Shown here: positions 36,001-51,000 of the stretch, in pieces
Numbering within the stretch: the first letter of the stretch is position 1
Layout: every line of letters starts with the position of its first letter
NCBI GenBank assembly: GCA_013339895.1
Contig: JABACO010000001.1
Coordinates: 4,208,280-4,272,279, forward strand
Length of the DNA stretch: 64,000 nt
From: Ephydatia muelleri
Lineage: Eukaryota; Porifera; Demospongiae; Spongillida; Spongillidae
Reading direction: 5' to 3'
The notes under the pieces: model-generated
The model's database searches: none
Told to the model about the DNA's origin: nothing
Seen by the model: the letters and a program-made list of their open reading frames with translations, nothing else
Translations under genes and position numbers: made by a program

Positions 36001-39000
36001 TCTGAATAGTATAGCCTTTGTGAGGCTTTGACCCTTAACAATCCAGTACTTTCTTCGCACTTCAGCAAGCGTCTCTTTCACTCCATTGTGAAGAACGTGT
36101 ATATGAGCTGCTCTCACTATAAGAGAACTAATTCGATGTCCTCGAGGAAGTAATATAGGGTGCTTCGTGGAAAAGGATAACTCTGCGTTTTGTAGCCTGC
36201 CACCACAACGCCAAATGCCCTTATCATCAAGGAATAGGTTCAGCTGACTTGAAACAGTGTCGAAATCCCTCTGGAGGACCAGTTCCTTCTGTGCTTGGTG
36301 GATCCAAAGTAGCTCTGCATGTGCAATCTCATGAGGAGTCAATGTGCTTGGAAAACTCAAGGCATCCTTCCTGGCCTTGAATCGCTTCACTGCCCTCACG
36401 ACATATGCTGTGACTCTGATGAGTCTCTGCCATTCACTGAATTCTTCACAGCACATGATGTCTCCTATCACGGGTTTTCCATTCGCAGTCAGCAAACTGT
36501 GAGAAGGCTTACAATTCAATTTTAGCTCTTGCACACACAGCTCTGGCATCAAGCTAGACTCAATGTCGAAGTGTTGGTCTACATCTGATCTAAGCCAATC
36601 TGGTCCATTGCGCCACAAGTGACTCGCAGACAACTCCATCAAAGTGAGTCCTCTTGAAGGTAGGTCAGCTGGATTAGTAACTCCTGGGCAATGATGCCAA
36701 ACGTCTGGTTGCACAAGGTGTCATATCTCGTTCACTCAATTTTGGATGAATGATTTCCACTCCTTGTCCTTGCCACGGATCCAAAATAGTGCGACCTGGG
36801 AATCAGTGTAACACCTCACATTCAGATGTGCTATCTGATGCCCTAGACTGTTCTGCACAGAAGCCATAAGTTTGGAGAGGAGAAAAGCAGACAACAGCTC
36901 CAACCTAGGGATTGTTTGAACTTGTAAGGGTGCTACTCTGGTCTTAGCAGCCACAAATCTGACTACACTGTGCAATTCAGTCTTCAAAAGGATGTAGATT
37001 ACTGCTGCGTAGGCCCTTGTGGATGCATCACAGAATCCACACAGAGTGACAGACACCACGGTGTCTGTTAAACCACTGAAGTAGCTTCTAGGGAGAGTCA
37101 AAGTCAGAGAGACATTCAGGTCTGAGATGAGGCCTTTCCACTCCTGTACCAGATCGGTTGGAATAATTTCATCCCAGTCATACTTGCATTGGCAAAGCTT
37201 CTGAAGGAGCACCTTGAACTTGATAATAACCGGAGACAGAAATCCAAGTGGATCGTAGAACTTGCCGATGAGGCTCACGAGATTTCTCTTTGTGGGATGG
37301 AGATCAAGTGCAAGCTGAGCGAGGTTGGCAACATCAAAGATGAGTTGATCTGCTTCAGGATTCCATACAACTCCAAGGACCTTATACTCTTCTCCATTTG
37401 GATCTTGGGAGACTCCAAGTGTGGCCTCTGAATATGTTGGTTCATCCATCAGGGGCAAGCTTCCATTCCTCACATTCTCCTTGAGGTCAATCCGCTCTTG
37501 CAAACTCCTAGAGTTTGTTCTGAACTTCCTCAGATTAAACCCTCCTTCACCAAAGACCCTTTTTGACTTGGCAAAAAGGTCAAAGGCTTCATCTTCAGTG
37601 TGTCCACCTGCTATGATGTCATCAACATATGTAGAACAGAGTAGACGGCGAACAAGGTTCTCATCGGTGTCCAAATACTTTTCCAAGTGAAACCGTATCG
37701 TAGCATTTAGGAGAAAGGGACTTGCAGAAACACCAAAAACGACGCGAGTGAATCTGTATACCCTCAAGTCAGGCGAATCCTTTGAGATGTCATCCACCCA
37801 GATAAACCGCAACACATCACGATCTGCCTCTTCTACTGATACCATCAAAAATGCCTTTTCCAGGTCGGCAGTGAGGGCTACCTTGTACGACCGAAATCGC
37901 ACCAACAGGTCAAAGATAAGTTGGTTAAACTTTGGACCCTTCAGAAGACAGTCATTAAGAGAAGGGTTGTTTGAGCTCTTGGCTGAAGCATCATACACAA
38001 TACGAACCTTTGTTGTAGATTTATCCTGATGTACAACTGCATGATGTGGCAAATAGTGAATGTTCCCTTGAGGAGACTGATCTGGTGGTGCGGCTTCTAT
38101 GATCCCCTTCCTCAACTGCTCCTTAATCGTGTCATCATATTCCTTGAGAACTGCAGGATTTTGTTTTAGTCGACGGAGTAGGCCTTGAAGTCTGCTTAGA
38201 CTGAGCTCATAGTTATCTGGCAATGGATCATGGAACTCCCTCCAAGGTAAAGGAACCTTGTATCTTCCATTCTCGAACTTGACAGCCTCTGTGAAAGAGT
38301 CATACAGTGTCTTCTCCTTGTCCTGGATTCCTAGGGCTTCTAACTCCCAGAATGCTCTGAGTTGATCTTCTAACGTGCAAGGCTCTGCTGAACAAGTATT
38401 GGCATGCAGGACATGAGTAACAGTCAAGTTCGTTGCACAGTGTCCTGGCTCAACACAGGCCGACGGACCAGATAACACCCAGCCTAGTTTCGTGTGTATT
38501 GCAATAGGGCCATTAGCTCCCCTGCAAATGCTCCCTGTCACCAACTCCCAATAGTAGTCAGACCCAATCAACATATCTATTGGCATTCTTGAATCCGTAT
38601 CATGGGCATCGGCTAACTCTAAACCCAAAAGATGGGGATACTGCCTGACACAAGTAGAATGTCCTATCAAAGGCTCGCAAATGGTAGGCACTACATACAC
38701 GGAGAGTGACATCGCAGGGTAACCTCTCAGACACAGACCCACCTTCACGATAGGGCATACCTTCGTACTCCCTTTCCCGGATCCAAACGTGGCTATAGAA
38801 AGTGACTGCTCTCCTGTAACCTCCAGATTGAGTAAACGTTGGGCGTGTTCACTGATATAGGACTTCTGGCTGCCACCATCAAGAATCAGGCGTATTGCAA
38901 GCGAGACATGTGAGTTGCATGGTTGGTGGATCACTGCACGAGCAGTCTGAAGGAACACAAATTGTTCGCTGTGTGAACAAAGTGTGCTTGTAGGTTTGGC

Positions 39001-42000
39001 TGCTTGAAACAAGGGTGCCTTGGGGTTCAGTTTAGGATCGACCGAATGCGATGAACTTGAAGGAGTAGTTGAAGCTGTGGCGGTGTCACAGATCGATGTG
39101 TGGTGTTTCCTCTTACACTTCTGGCACCGCGACAATGATTTGCATTCACGAGAAACATGACCCCTGCGAAGACAGTTGAAACATCGACCGCTGCTCTTCA
39201 GAATTGGTTTACGATCTGCCGGCTTGGTTATGGTAGTACAACTTGACGAAGGGTGTGACTGCTCACAGTAGCAACACTGGGGACCAGATCTCGAGTCTTG
39301 AGAACCAGACAACAAGGTAGAAGATGTAGGATGGGATTTCTCTTGGCTTCGTCGGGATAGTTGGGAATTTGCTCTCTCCCTGGCAGTCAATTCTTCTTCA
39401 AATGTAGACAGCAGTGTATCCATGTCCAGATTGGAGTCTGATACCTTCCTGCTTACAATCAGCCTCAGGTCTGGTGGCAACTTAGCCAGTATGACAGGTG
39501 AGAGAAGAGCGCCATAAGAAGCAGATTCAATCCCAAGCGACTTCAAACTCCGAACATGAGTTTCCATGAGGTCATAGATTCGACGTAGATCCTTGAGGTT
39601 CCGGTCTAAATTGACAGTTTCCAGGTTCATAAGAGCATCCATATGTTTGGAAATGATGACTTGCTTGTTCCCAAATCGCTTGGTAAGAATCTCTACCGCT
39701 TGCTGATAGTTGGAGGTAGAGACTGTGAGACCGGCAATAGCATCAAGAGCTGCGTGGTCAAGCAAGGATCGCAGATAGTTGAATTTATCTATATCTGAGA
39801 TACCAGCGTTTGAGTGGATCGTAGACTGGTAGAAGTCCCAACAGGTTGTCCACATAACTGGATCTCCATCAAAGCGTGGCAAAGAGATTTTAGGTAGTCT
39901 GACCTTAGCTTCACAAGGTGTTGACGCTGTTGCTGTAGATAGTTCAGTTGAGGGTTGACGGCTAGCAGTCGTAACAGCAGTTGAAGGGACAGTAGGAGAG
40001 ATGGTTGCGCTCGGTTGATCAGTTGAAGATTGACGCGTATCGGTCGTTACAGCAGTTGAAGACGCGGCAGAGGAGTTGGTTGCGCTTGTTTGACTGATAT
40101 TGGAAGATGGTGCGTCAGGTTTCAGGACCCGCTCTATTGCGGACAAAGCGATGTGCAATAATTCCTTGAATTGGTCCGCGCTGACGATCTCTTCCTCTAC
40201 GGCGTCATCTTCGGTGAGTGCGAGGATCTCTTCATCCAGTGCTGCGAGGGTCTGCAATTTGTTTTCGATACTCTGCTGTAGCTGGGCAATTCTAGCAATA
40301 TCCGGGGTTTCACTCGATATCGAAGTCTGAACTTCGCCCAGGATTCGTTTGGCCGAAGCCCGATGTCCGCCACGGACCTTCTTCTTTCTTGTCAGTTCCT
40401 CCGACATGCTGCCAGACTTGAAATGGGCCTTAATTAGAACAATATCGGCTCTTTGCTAAATACCTTCCCGGCTCAAAGGACCATGTAAAGAATCGGGAAA
40501 GAACTGTATTTTATTGCTCTAGGCCGCCTTGGATGCCTACTAGAATGACGCCGCTTGTGGATGACGCGAGAACCCGGAATAATCGTGTCGAGCGCTATTA
40601 CAATCAGCCTCTCTATATAATCACGTGCGCATGCAATTACATAATACACAATAACGAGTTCAATTTCCAACATCACCAACTGTAACTGCTGAATAGCAGT
40701 ATGATGCTCAGGGGGTGAGGTACGAAGACCTCACAGTGAGAAGCATGTTGTGTTGTTAATCTGTGTGTCCTAGTGCACTCTAATCTGTGTGTGAAGTGAG
40801 GGAGAGATGGGTTGTGTGTTATTTGTAAACGTATGCGTCATTGGAGGTTCTAATTATAATGTGTACTAATCCTTACAGGATGGACTGACCGCACTGATGT
40901 GCGCATCAGGTGAGGGGCATTTGGAGTGTGTGAAGGTTCTATTGGATAAAGGTGCGACGGTCAACATGCAGCATAAGGTAAGTGCAGTTTTAGTAGTCCC
41001 ATTCTGATTGATATATTTACCGTGATGTAAATCTCCCTGTGTGAAGATTGTTGTGTTGTCAAACTGTGTGTCCTTGTGTCTAAATAAATAGCGCAATGAG
41101 GGTCAATATTACCAGACTTCATGCAGGGTCACATCTTGTAGTACTACAATGCTTGGCCAAGAAGTGGTACATGCAGGAGGGAAGATGGTAGAGCATTCGT
41201 ACCTCTTGCACTCCAGCTAGGTGTTATGTGTTGCCCATCAATCAGCTGTGGTATCATACAGGTTTTGCTCTATACTGGTTTGATGAGCGCGATTAACTCT
41301 GTGACAACAGGATCACATAATGACGTTTGACCCTTTCCTCACACGTGATTTCATAATGAGTAAATGCTATTTGTTTTCGACGCGCGCCTTTATCCAGGTC
41401 TCCTTATGCACTGACGGTACCACTTGTAAAGTCTGGTATATGATTGTTCAGAGTGTTTAATTGGCTACTGAGCCTACCTTTCTTGATTTGGTTTATGTGT
41501 AATGAAGTAATACAAGCATTGTTCGACTTGTGTTTTGTATATTTAGATCAGTCCATGCTCATTTCACCAATTTGCAATTAATTAACTTGATCAAAAAAAA
41601 TTTGACTAATAGCTATGATAAATGTGGTGTTCCCACAGGGTTTTGGGATTCAGTAGAATGTCCTTTTCCCCACCCTCTGTGGCTTAATGATGGGCCAGAC
41701 CTAGGGAATGTAATGTGTGGAAATTTGTTCTAATATGACTTTTCAGGGTGTTTATTTTGCTAACTGAGCCTATTCTGTTGTTTTGTTTTTGAAGTGTAGT
41801 GAAATAATACATGCATTTTTGGAGTTCCCCACCCACCCCCTTGACCTATTGACCAGCCAGACATAGTAAATGCACACCATCACCCACTTTCACACGCCGA
41901 TTACTGTACTTGTAACTGCTGAATAACAGTATGATGCTCAGGGGGTGAGGTACTGAGACCTCACAGTGAGAAGCATTGTGTTGTTAATCTATGTGTCCTA

Positions 42001-45000
42001 GTGCACTCTCTTCTGTGTGTGCAGTGAGGGAGAGATGGGTTGTGTGTTATTTGTACATGTATGCGACACTGGGGGTTCTATTATAATGTGTACTAATCCT
42101 TACAGGATGGATGGACCGCACTGATGCTTGCATCAAGTGAGGGGCATGTAGAGTGTGTGAAGGATCTATTGGATAAAGGTGCGAAGGTCGACATGCAAAA
42201 TGAGGTAAGTGCAGTTTTAGTAGGCCCATTCTGATTGATATATTTACCATGATGTGAGACCTCCCAGTGTGTAGATACAGTAAATATGCTGTTAAACTGT
42301 GTGTCCTTGTGCATAATAAGCACAATGAGCGGTCATCTGTGTGTGGAATGCAGTTTGATGTATGTACCGTGATGTAAATCTCCCTTTGTTGTGTTGTAAT
42401 ATTGTGGGTCTTGTGGATAAATAAATAGCACAATGAGGGTCAATATTACCAGACTTCATGCAGGGTCACATCTTGTAGTACTACAATGCTTGGCCAAGAA
42501 GTGGTACATACAGGAGGGAAGATGGTAGAGCATTCGTACCCCTTGCACTCCAGCTAGGTGTTATGTGTTGCCCATCAATCAGCTGTGGTATCATACAGGT
42601 TTTGCTCTATACTGGTTTGATGAGCGCGATTAACTCTGTGACAACAGGATCACATAATGACGTTTGACCCTTTCCTCACACGTGACTTCATTATGAGTAA
42701 ATTCTATTTGTTTTGTACACGCACCATTATCCAGGTCTCCTTATGCACTGACGGTACCACTTGTAAAGTCTGGTATATGATTGTTCAGAGTGTTTAATTG
42801 GCTACTGAGCCTACCTTTCTTGATTTGGTTTATGTGTAATGAAGAAATACAAGCATTGTTCGACTTGTGGTTTGTATATTTAGATCAGTCCATGCTCATT
42901 TCACCCAATTGCAATTAATTAACTCGATCAAACAATTTGACTAATAGCTATGATAAATGTGGTGTTCCTGCAGGGTTTTGGGATTCAGTAGAATGTCCTT
43001 TTCCCCACCCTTTGTGTCTTAATGATGGGCCAGACCTAGCACTGCGTGAGACCATATTGTATGCAGATCTGCATATTCCGCGCATATTCTTCGATATGTA
43101 TCAGCATATGAACCGTATGCAGTTTTCTATAGGATTCATATGCAGAGTCAGCATAACTACCAATTCGGACTGATCACTCATATGAATGGTATCATGGTCT
43201 GCATACTATCTCTGCATATTAATTGTTATGCATCTGCATGTGTCTTGCAGACTCGCTATATGGCACTTCATACGAAGCGTATGCTGCATTGTATATACAT
43301 CCTTTACAGGTCTGCATATGGAATCGTATAACCAGTACCCAAAACCATCCAATAATAATATAGGTATAGGATAACTGTTTTTAATAACAGGTTTCAGCTT
43401 GTACATTATAGGAACGGCAAAGTTCTTATATGCACTCTATGGCACACACTGTTGATGGCATTACGATTGGGGGCCCATCAGATTCTCTTTCCTCCCTCAA
43501 TATCCAGCACGACGCTGAGCTGCTCTCGTGCTGCTTATCCAAAGTGTCTGCACTGTAACAAAAGATCACAAAAGTCAAATCTTTCAAAACTGACTCACCC
43601 TGCCTCTTTGGCGAGATTGAGTCTGCTATTTCAAAACACCTGTGCATACAGCAGAGACATCTAAAATGCACTGTCATGTGTACACCGAGAACGTACTGCG
43701 GTGGCATTTTCTTTCCGAGTGAGTTCTTTCTTTATAGTTTTCTGACTGCGATGTAACTCTGCAAATAATAATTAGCGATACGATTAGATTACTTACCTTC
43801 AAGTTCAGTGATCCTATAGAATTGTCTCTATGGGAATGCACATTAGGACGTATATATGAACAGCCCCTAGTCTGGTCCTTTCGGCAGACCGTAGATCTTC
43901 GATTACCTTACTAGATTATCAGTACGTGACATTCTGGTTCTCCATTATACTCGGCAAGGCTTGAACCTCCTTTTCGTGTGCGTAATACTTCATGAAGTGA
44001 ACCGCTTTAGTCAGCTTCATAGATTCGGCGCTTCGACTGGAATGCAAATGTTCCAGTCGAAGCACCGAATCCATGAAGCTGACCAAAGCGGTTACCTTCA
44101 GGAAGTATTACGCCTCTTTCGTGCACACGAAAAGGAGGTTCAAGCCTAGCCGAGTATAATGGAGAACCAGAATGTCACATACTGATAAGCTAGTAAACTA
44201 GTTTGCATTTGGTGTAACATTTTTAGTGGTAGAGTACTTACTAGATTTCGGCATTCCTTACTGATGTACATTGCCGGGGGTCTTTCTGTATTAGTCTCAC
44301 ATGTCCAGCACTTCCTGCAGCAGCTGCTAGGTAACAGCTGCTGCTTGCTTTAATATGACATGCGCATGCGTGATGGTGTTTTTATTATTATTTTAATATT
44401 TAATTCTTAGTATTCTCGGAAGGAATTACACTCACAGTTTGTATTCAGCAATTTAGTTGATGGATTTCAACTAAAATGAAGCTAAAGGTCCTGTTTTGGT
44501 CTGATTGTACAGTCTTTTGATACGCGTATGAGTAGTACGGCAATTTAGTTCATTTGTACTACTAAACACATCGACCATTGTCTATCATTACAAGCTAGGT
44601 CCTAGGATTGTTTAATTATTATTATCTCACTTCTGACAAAAATTAAAAGCAAAGTGTGATCACAGTAAAGGCAGCAGAGCCATCAGACACCAGTCCAGTT
44701 GCACGATCTGGACCTGCAATTGTTTATGTTAGCATCCACAAGTTCTTCTAACAGTGGATCTAAGCAGGCCCTGATCATGAGACACATACAATTTACGTGC
44801 ACCGCCCCTCTGCACATCAACTATCCTACGCATTAGCTTATATATGTATGGGATTACACTGCCTTACAGTACATATGGGATAAGAGAGGACATATGGGAG
44901 GGGAGAGGCTCCTCCTCCTCTTCTTCCTCATCACTGCCAAGTCCTCATAGCTGCATTGAGAACAATCTACCCATAGACATAGATCTGTCACCCCTAGGAC

Positions 45001-48000
45001 CACCCATCATTCTATCATATCCCTCTCCCCTAACTCTCATAAGACATTACATACCCCTACACCTCCCATGTGACCCCACCTTCATGCACTCACTCGTAAC
45101 ATTAGTTTAGGATGAATTGGGTATAGGGAAATTTTTTTACATCAGTCCCGCTTTTAATTCATTTCAGAAGCTTATATCTCCCGCCTCTCGCCCACTTGTC
45201 TACAATGATTGTCTTTCCAAGGTTCTCTCCATGCTCAAACTTTGTCAGCCCATGAATCCCACTACTACATATCTTATATGTATTCTCTTGCCTGAGTGCA
45301 CCCATTGGATCACAAGCCAGATGCGCTCTAAATAAAGGTTACAATTTATAGAATAGAGTACATGTGATGTACATAGAAAAATTAATACCACAATATATGT
45401 GGCAAGCGAACTTGTATGCAAGATATGCACTGGCCATACTAAAACACGCACCAACACATGTGCTGGTATACTATCTGAGCTACGTGCAATTATAACCCGC
45501 AATAACTGGCTTACCGTTTCTACACACAGCGCGAAACGGAATCCAGTTAGTCACCATCGTTGGGCAAATCGGTTAGCTCCACTTCACAAGATTGCAGACT
45601 ACTTTCCGCTCTGCTTAATTGTAATATTAGTTCAGAGAACAATTATCTCACAATTTACAAGATGACGTTATAGATCTATTATGTTTGCAACCGCCCCCTT
45701 ATTACTCTGTTACAAATTCGACATAATATTATCATATGCCATACGATTGCAGGTCACCGTCTTGTTTTGGCTGTCTAGTTACCGGTACACACTTTGGATA
45801 ATAGCGCAGTAGGCCATACTTAAGTTGAATAACAGTGGTCTCGGCGTGTATGGCACGAAGTGTTGTTAATTATATTTCTACCCGTGTACCGCCTGATGTA
45901 CGTTAGTTGATTGCAGTTCGCTTGTACAATGTATAGCAAAGCATGCAGTACTAGTTGCAATGTATACATACACCTCCATACACATACATACATACTACTC
46001 CGCATTTCTACCCGTCACATATCTGCATTTCACCCCCGATATTGGTCCACACTTTACCACTATAGACACGCATCTGCATTCATACTAAGCATTCGACATA
46101 CTGGTCGCGATATGTATCCCGATACGAACATTGCTGCATATGTATCAGCATATGGTAGCATACGCAGAGTCTGCATAGTTCTGCATACGATACACTTCAG
46201 CGCAGTGTAGGGAATGTAATATCTGGAAATTTGTTCTAATATGACTTTTCTGGGTGTTTATTTTGTTAACTGAGCCTATTCTGTTGTTTTGTTTTTGAAG
46301 TGTAGTGAAATAATACATGCATTTTTGTAGTTCCCCACCCATCCCCTTGACCTATTGATCGGCCAGACATAGTAAATGCACACCATCTCCCACTTTCACA
46401 CGCCGAGTACTGTACTTGTAATTGCTAAATAACAGTATGATGGTCAGGAAGTGAGGTACTGAGACCTCACAGTGAGAAGCATTGTGTTGTTAATCTGTGT
46501 GTCCTAGTGCACTCTCTTCTGTGTGTGCAGTGAGGGAGAGATGGGTTGTGTGTTATTTGTACACGCATGCGACACTGGGGGTTCTATTATAATCCTTACA
46601 GGAGGGATGGACCGCACTGATGTGCGCATCAGGTGACGGGCATTTGGATTGTGTGAAGGATCTATTGGATAAAGGTGCGGAGGTGAACATGCAGATGAAG
46701 GTAAGTGCACTTTTAGTAGGTCCATTCTGTTTGATATATTTACCCTTATGTGAGACCTCCCTGTTTGAAGATTGTTGGGCTGTAAAACTGTGTGTCCTTG
46801 TGTAAAAATAGCACAATGAGGATCATCTGTGTGCAAAATGCAGTTTAGTAGTCAAGTTCTTGGAAAACGAAATGATGTACTGTACTGGTGTGGCCCTTCC
46901 CCTCCAGGATCACATTGTACTACATACATTTACATGAATGAAGTGGTGCATTCAGGAGGGAAGGTGGTAGAGCATTTGTACCCCTTGCAGTGCTGCAGCT
47001 AGGCATTATGTGTGGCCCATCAATAAGCTGTAGTATTATACAGAGTTTTGCTCAATAGAGGTTTGTTGGGCACGACTGACCCTTTGGCAGCAACATGTAA
47101 TGAAGTTTGACCCTTTCCTTGCACATAAAGGGATAAATGATTTTAGCACTATTTGTTCAGTACACTCAGGTATCGTCATGCACTGACAGTACCACTTGTA
47201 GAGTCTGAATATTTTGTAACATGATGTTTCAGGGTGTTTATTTGGCTACTGAGTCTATATTATAACTTCTGGTTTTGGTTTATGTGTAATGAAGTAATAT
47301 ATTTAGATCAGCCTTGCTCATTTCAAAATTGCAATTCATTAACTTGATCAAAAAATTTGACTAATAGCTATGATAAATGTGGTGTTCTCACATAGTTTTG
47401 GGACTCAGTAGAATGTCCTTTTTCCAACCCTCTGTATCTTAATGACTGGCCAGACCTGTAATGTACAGGTTATGTAATGTCAGGAAATCCGTTCAAATAT
47501 GACGCATCAGGGTGTTTAATTGGCTAACTGATGTGTAATAAAGTAATGCAGGCATTGTTGAACTCCCTAATCCCCCCCAACTTGACCTAATGGCCGGCCT
47601 GACATAGCAAATGCACACCTTCACCCACTTTCGTGCAAAATGTTACGTTTCGTTTCGTTTAGAATCACTTCATGTGCATTTACGCTGTATGTAAGCGTAG
47701 TGAATGCATAGTTCATAGGCCGCTTTCAATTATCGTACATAAATGCTAAATGATCCAACCGCATTAGAGCATGCTCGTTTGTTCGGAACGTCGCATATGA
47801 TCACCTATAACTAATTACATGCATTATAGTTACTCAATTGTTCATTTTAATCCTCCATTAATCTCAGCTGGTGTTGGAAAGTCATTCTGATCGCTCACTT
47901 AGGGAGAGATTGGTTGTGTGTTGCTTGTACATGTATGCTACATTGAGGGTTCAAATTATAATGTGTTCTAATCCTTACAGGATGGACGGACCGCACTGAT

Positions 48001-51000
48001 GCATGCATCAAGTGAGGGGCATTTGGAGTGCGCAATGGTTCTAGTGGATAAAGGTGCAGAGGTCAACATGCAGAATAAGGTAAGTGCAGTTTTATTAGGC
48101 CCATTCGAATAGATACTGGGTGTCCACGAAAGAACGCAATGCCTTTTGAACGGGAATAACTTTTGATTGGAGTATGCTAATATTTAGAAACTAACAACTT
48201 GAGGTTAGGCAAATGTGTTTACATCATTTTATTTACCAGTTATTAACGATGCTTAATAAACGTTAATAAACACAACAAATTTAAAAGTGAAACCATGTTA
48301 AGACACCAGTTTTGAAGCCAAAAACTAAATGATCATATTTGTTTCACCTCTTAGAACTGAAAGTATGATGCAACAACTATTTCACCTCGGTTATGCATGC
48401 GCACTTCATTGCATACGCAGGTCCCGTTCCAAGGCTAGTGACGCAACCATTGACGCACCGTATTAGCTCCACCCCTTCAACTTGCACATTATCACGTGTC
48501 ACTGAGCCCCACCCCACATTCCTCCCTCGAACTGCTTAATTCTTAGACGAATAGCCCAATAAAGATCTAAAGTTATCCTTGTGAAATCATAGATACTAGT
48601 AACTAGCCGTACCTGCGGCTGCTTATCTCTCGCTTTTAGAATTGAACTAGCCGCATTACTACCTCTTCGTAGAAGAAAACATAAACCCGATCGTAGGTCA
48701 TTCATACAGGCGGTGCCAACCAATTAGCGTTATTGCTACGTGTTGTGGATGAGATCGAGATTCACCTTACGTAGTACAGAACCACACTGGAGAATGCAAA
48801 TGGTTGGTGAGTTAAAGGCACGAACGACTGGGTGCCTATTGGCATACAGTGTACGTACGGGTACACACACACATGGTGCAGTCCATGCATTTAGCAAACT
48901 GTAGATCCTTCCAGCTAGCTCTACATTAATAGCTAACTGGTATATGCCCGTAATACTAGAGAAGCCAACACAATAGAATGTCCTTTTCCCCATGGAATGT
49001 AATGTCTGGAAATTTGTTTTAATACGACTTGTTTTGTTTTTGATGTGTCATGAAATAATACAGGCATTTTTGGTCTTCCCCACCCACCCCTTTGAGCTAT
49101 TGACCATCCAGACATAGTAAATGCACACAATCACCGCTTTCACACACCGATTACTGTACTTGCAACTGCTGAATAACAGTTTCATGGTCAGAGGGTGAGG
49201 TACTGAGACCTCACTGTGTGAAGCATGTTGTATTGTTAATCTGTGTGTCCTAGTGCACTCTCTTCTGTGTTTGCAGTGAGGGAGAGATAGGTTGTGTGTT
49301 ATATGTACATGATGCTACATTAATTATAATGCGTACTAATCCTTACAGGATGGATGGACCGCACTGATGTGGGCATCAAGTGAGGGACGTTTGGAGTGTG
49401 TGAAGGTTGTATTGGATAACGGTGCGGAGGTCAACATGCATAATAAGGTACATGTAAGTGCAGTTTTAGTAGGCCCATTCTGATTGATATGTTTACTGTG
49501 ATGTGAGACCTCCCAGTGTGAAGATTGTTGTGCTGTAAAACTGTTTTTCCTTGTGTAAAAATAGCATGATGAGGATCATCTGTGTGTGGAATGCTGTTTG
49601 ATTAGTCATGTTCTAGGAAAACGAAATGACGTACTGTAGGTGCGTGTGGCCCCTTCCCCTCCAGGATCACATTGTACTACGATACTTTCCATGAATGAAG
49701 TGGTACATTCAGAAGGGTAGGTGGTAGAGCGTTTGTACCCCTTGCACTGTCGCTAGGCATTAGGTTTGGCCCACCAATTAGCTTTGGTATCATACAGAGT
49801 TCTGCATTATCTGATTAGGCCGCTTGACCGCAAATGTTTTGTTTATTTCGTGCACAAATGGAGAGCAATAGTGCTGCCGGTGCGCTGCACAATGCTGATG
49901 CAGGCTCTAGTTGCTAAACAGAGTACTAAGGGTCTCGGAAAATGTCATTCGAGTTTACAAACAACGGAACGATGCGTGGCGTTTTTACATCACACTCGTG
50001 GCTGCTGTAACTGATGATAATCCTGGTACATCGTTGTCATTGCTGCATGGGAATGAAGCGGAACAGCGAAAAATATGTGTTGCAGTTACAAGACGTTCAG
50101 AAGTTGAAGTTTAACTGTTCAGTCACATTATAGACTGGTATGTGATTCCAGGGAGGTGGTAACATTTCCAGAGACCCATTTAACAAGTAGACGTACAGGA
50201 TTCTGATGACGACTACAGAGTCAGTGAGGATGATGGATGATGCAAACAATCTGCAGCCGGCTTAAAACATTGTATGTAGACAGTAGTGACATACCATTGT
50301 TATTTGCATAAAGATATGAATTCGCGCGATCGCACTCATCCCTTGCGCGCGTCCAAATTAAAAACAATTCGGTCTAATTAATTCTAAATGTCTTATATCT
50401 TGCTAACTAAATGCACAATCTTTGGGCGATTTATGACGGTTTCTTTCACATCCTTCCTCACAATGGAACTGAATTTTTTTTACATGCAAGTCTCTTTAGT
50501 TAAGAAAACGAATCACCTGTAGGTCGAGGGGTTATCATTCGCCATACCTCACTGACCTCGTGTCATCCTGCTTCTAAATTCGTTGCACAAATAGAGCAGT
50601 CATGTATGTATGTACCTATTGTTTTCGTTGCGCTATCAGCTTAATTGGAGATTTAATACAGCTTGTTCCGCGACATCTACTTTACGCGGGTTTTTACCGC
50701 GAAAATATGAAAATCAATAACCAACCACAACTCAAAAACGGAACATAGTCAATTGTTTCCAATTGTTTTGGCACTTACTTCGAGCTTCACCTAGTACATA
50801 TGTATAAAAAAATGGAGCCAGCATTATCGTTCCATACTTACCGAGGCGGACATGTTTAGGAACACCTGTGAGTTGTCCCACCTGTAAGACCGCACAATGT
50901 GAAGCATGATGTTGTTAATCTGTGTGTCCTAGTGCACTCTCTTCTGTGTTTGCAGTTAGGGAGAGGTGGGTTGTGTGTTATTTGTACATGTATGCGACAT

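Larger units (their letters stand above)
34553..40672 (-). mobile_element. BEL/Pao LTR retrotransposon, young, nearly whole
   Basis: A 6.1-kb element on the minus strand with two 189-bp LTRs (TG...CA) and a 5-bp target duplication TCACC (34548-34552 and 40673-40677). Parts in order: Gag-like Pao region (about 39.4-39.9 kb), CCHC zinc knuckles (about 39.0-39.2 kb), aspartic protease with DGGSQ (about 38.9 kb), reverse transcriptase with YVDD (about 37.4-38.1 kb), RNase H (about 36.7-37.2 kb), and integrase with zinc-binding and DDE core plus the C-terminal Pao domain (about 34.8-36.1 kb). There is no envelope gene. The LTRs differ at one site, so the insertion is recent. The coding region shows about one break. 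Confidence 0.93.

Noticed and set aside
34792-40407. Polyprotein frames as host genes
   Set aside because: They lie between two matched LTRs with a 5-bp target duplication and carry BEL/Pao domains, so they belong to the retrotransposon.
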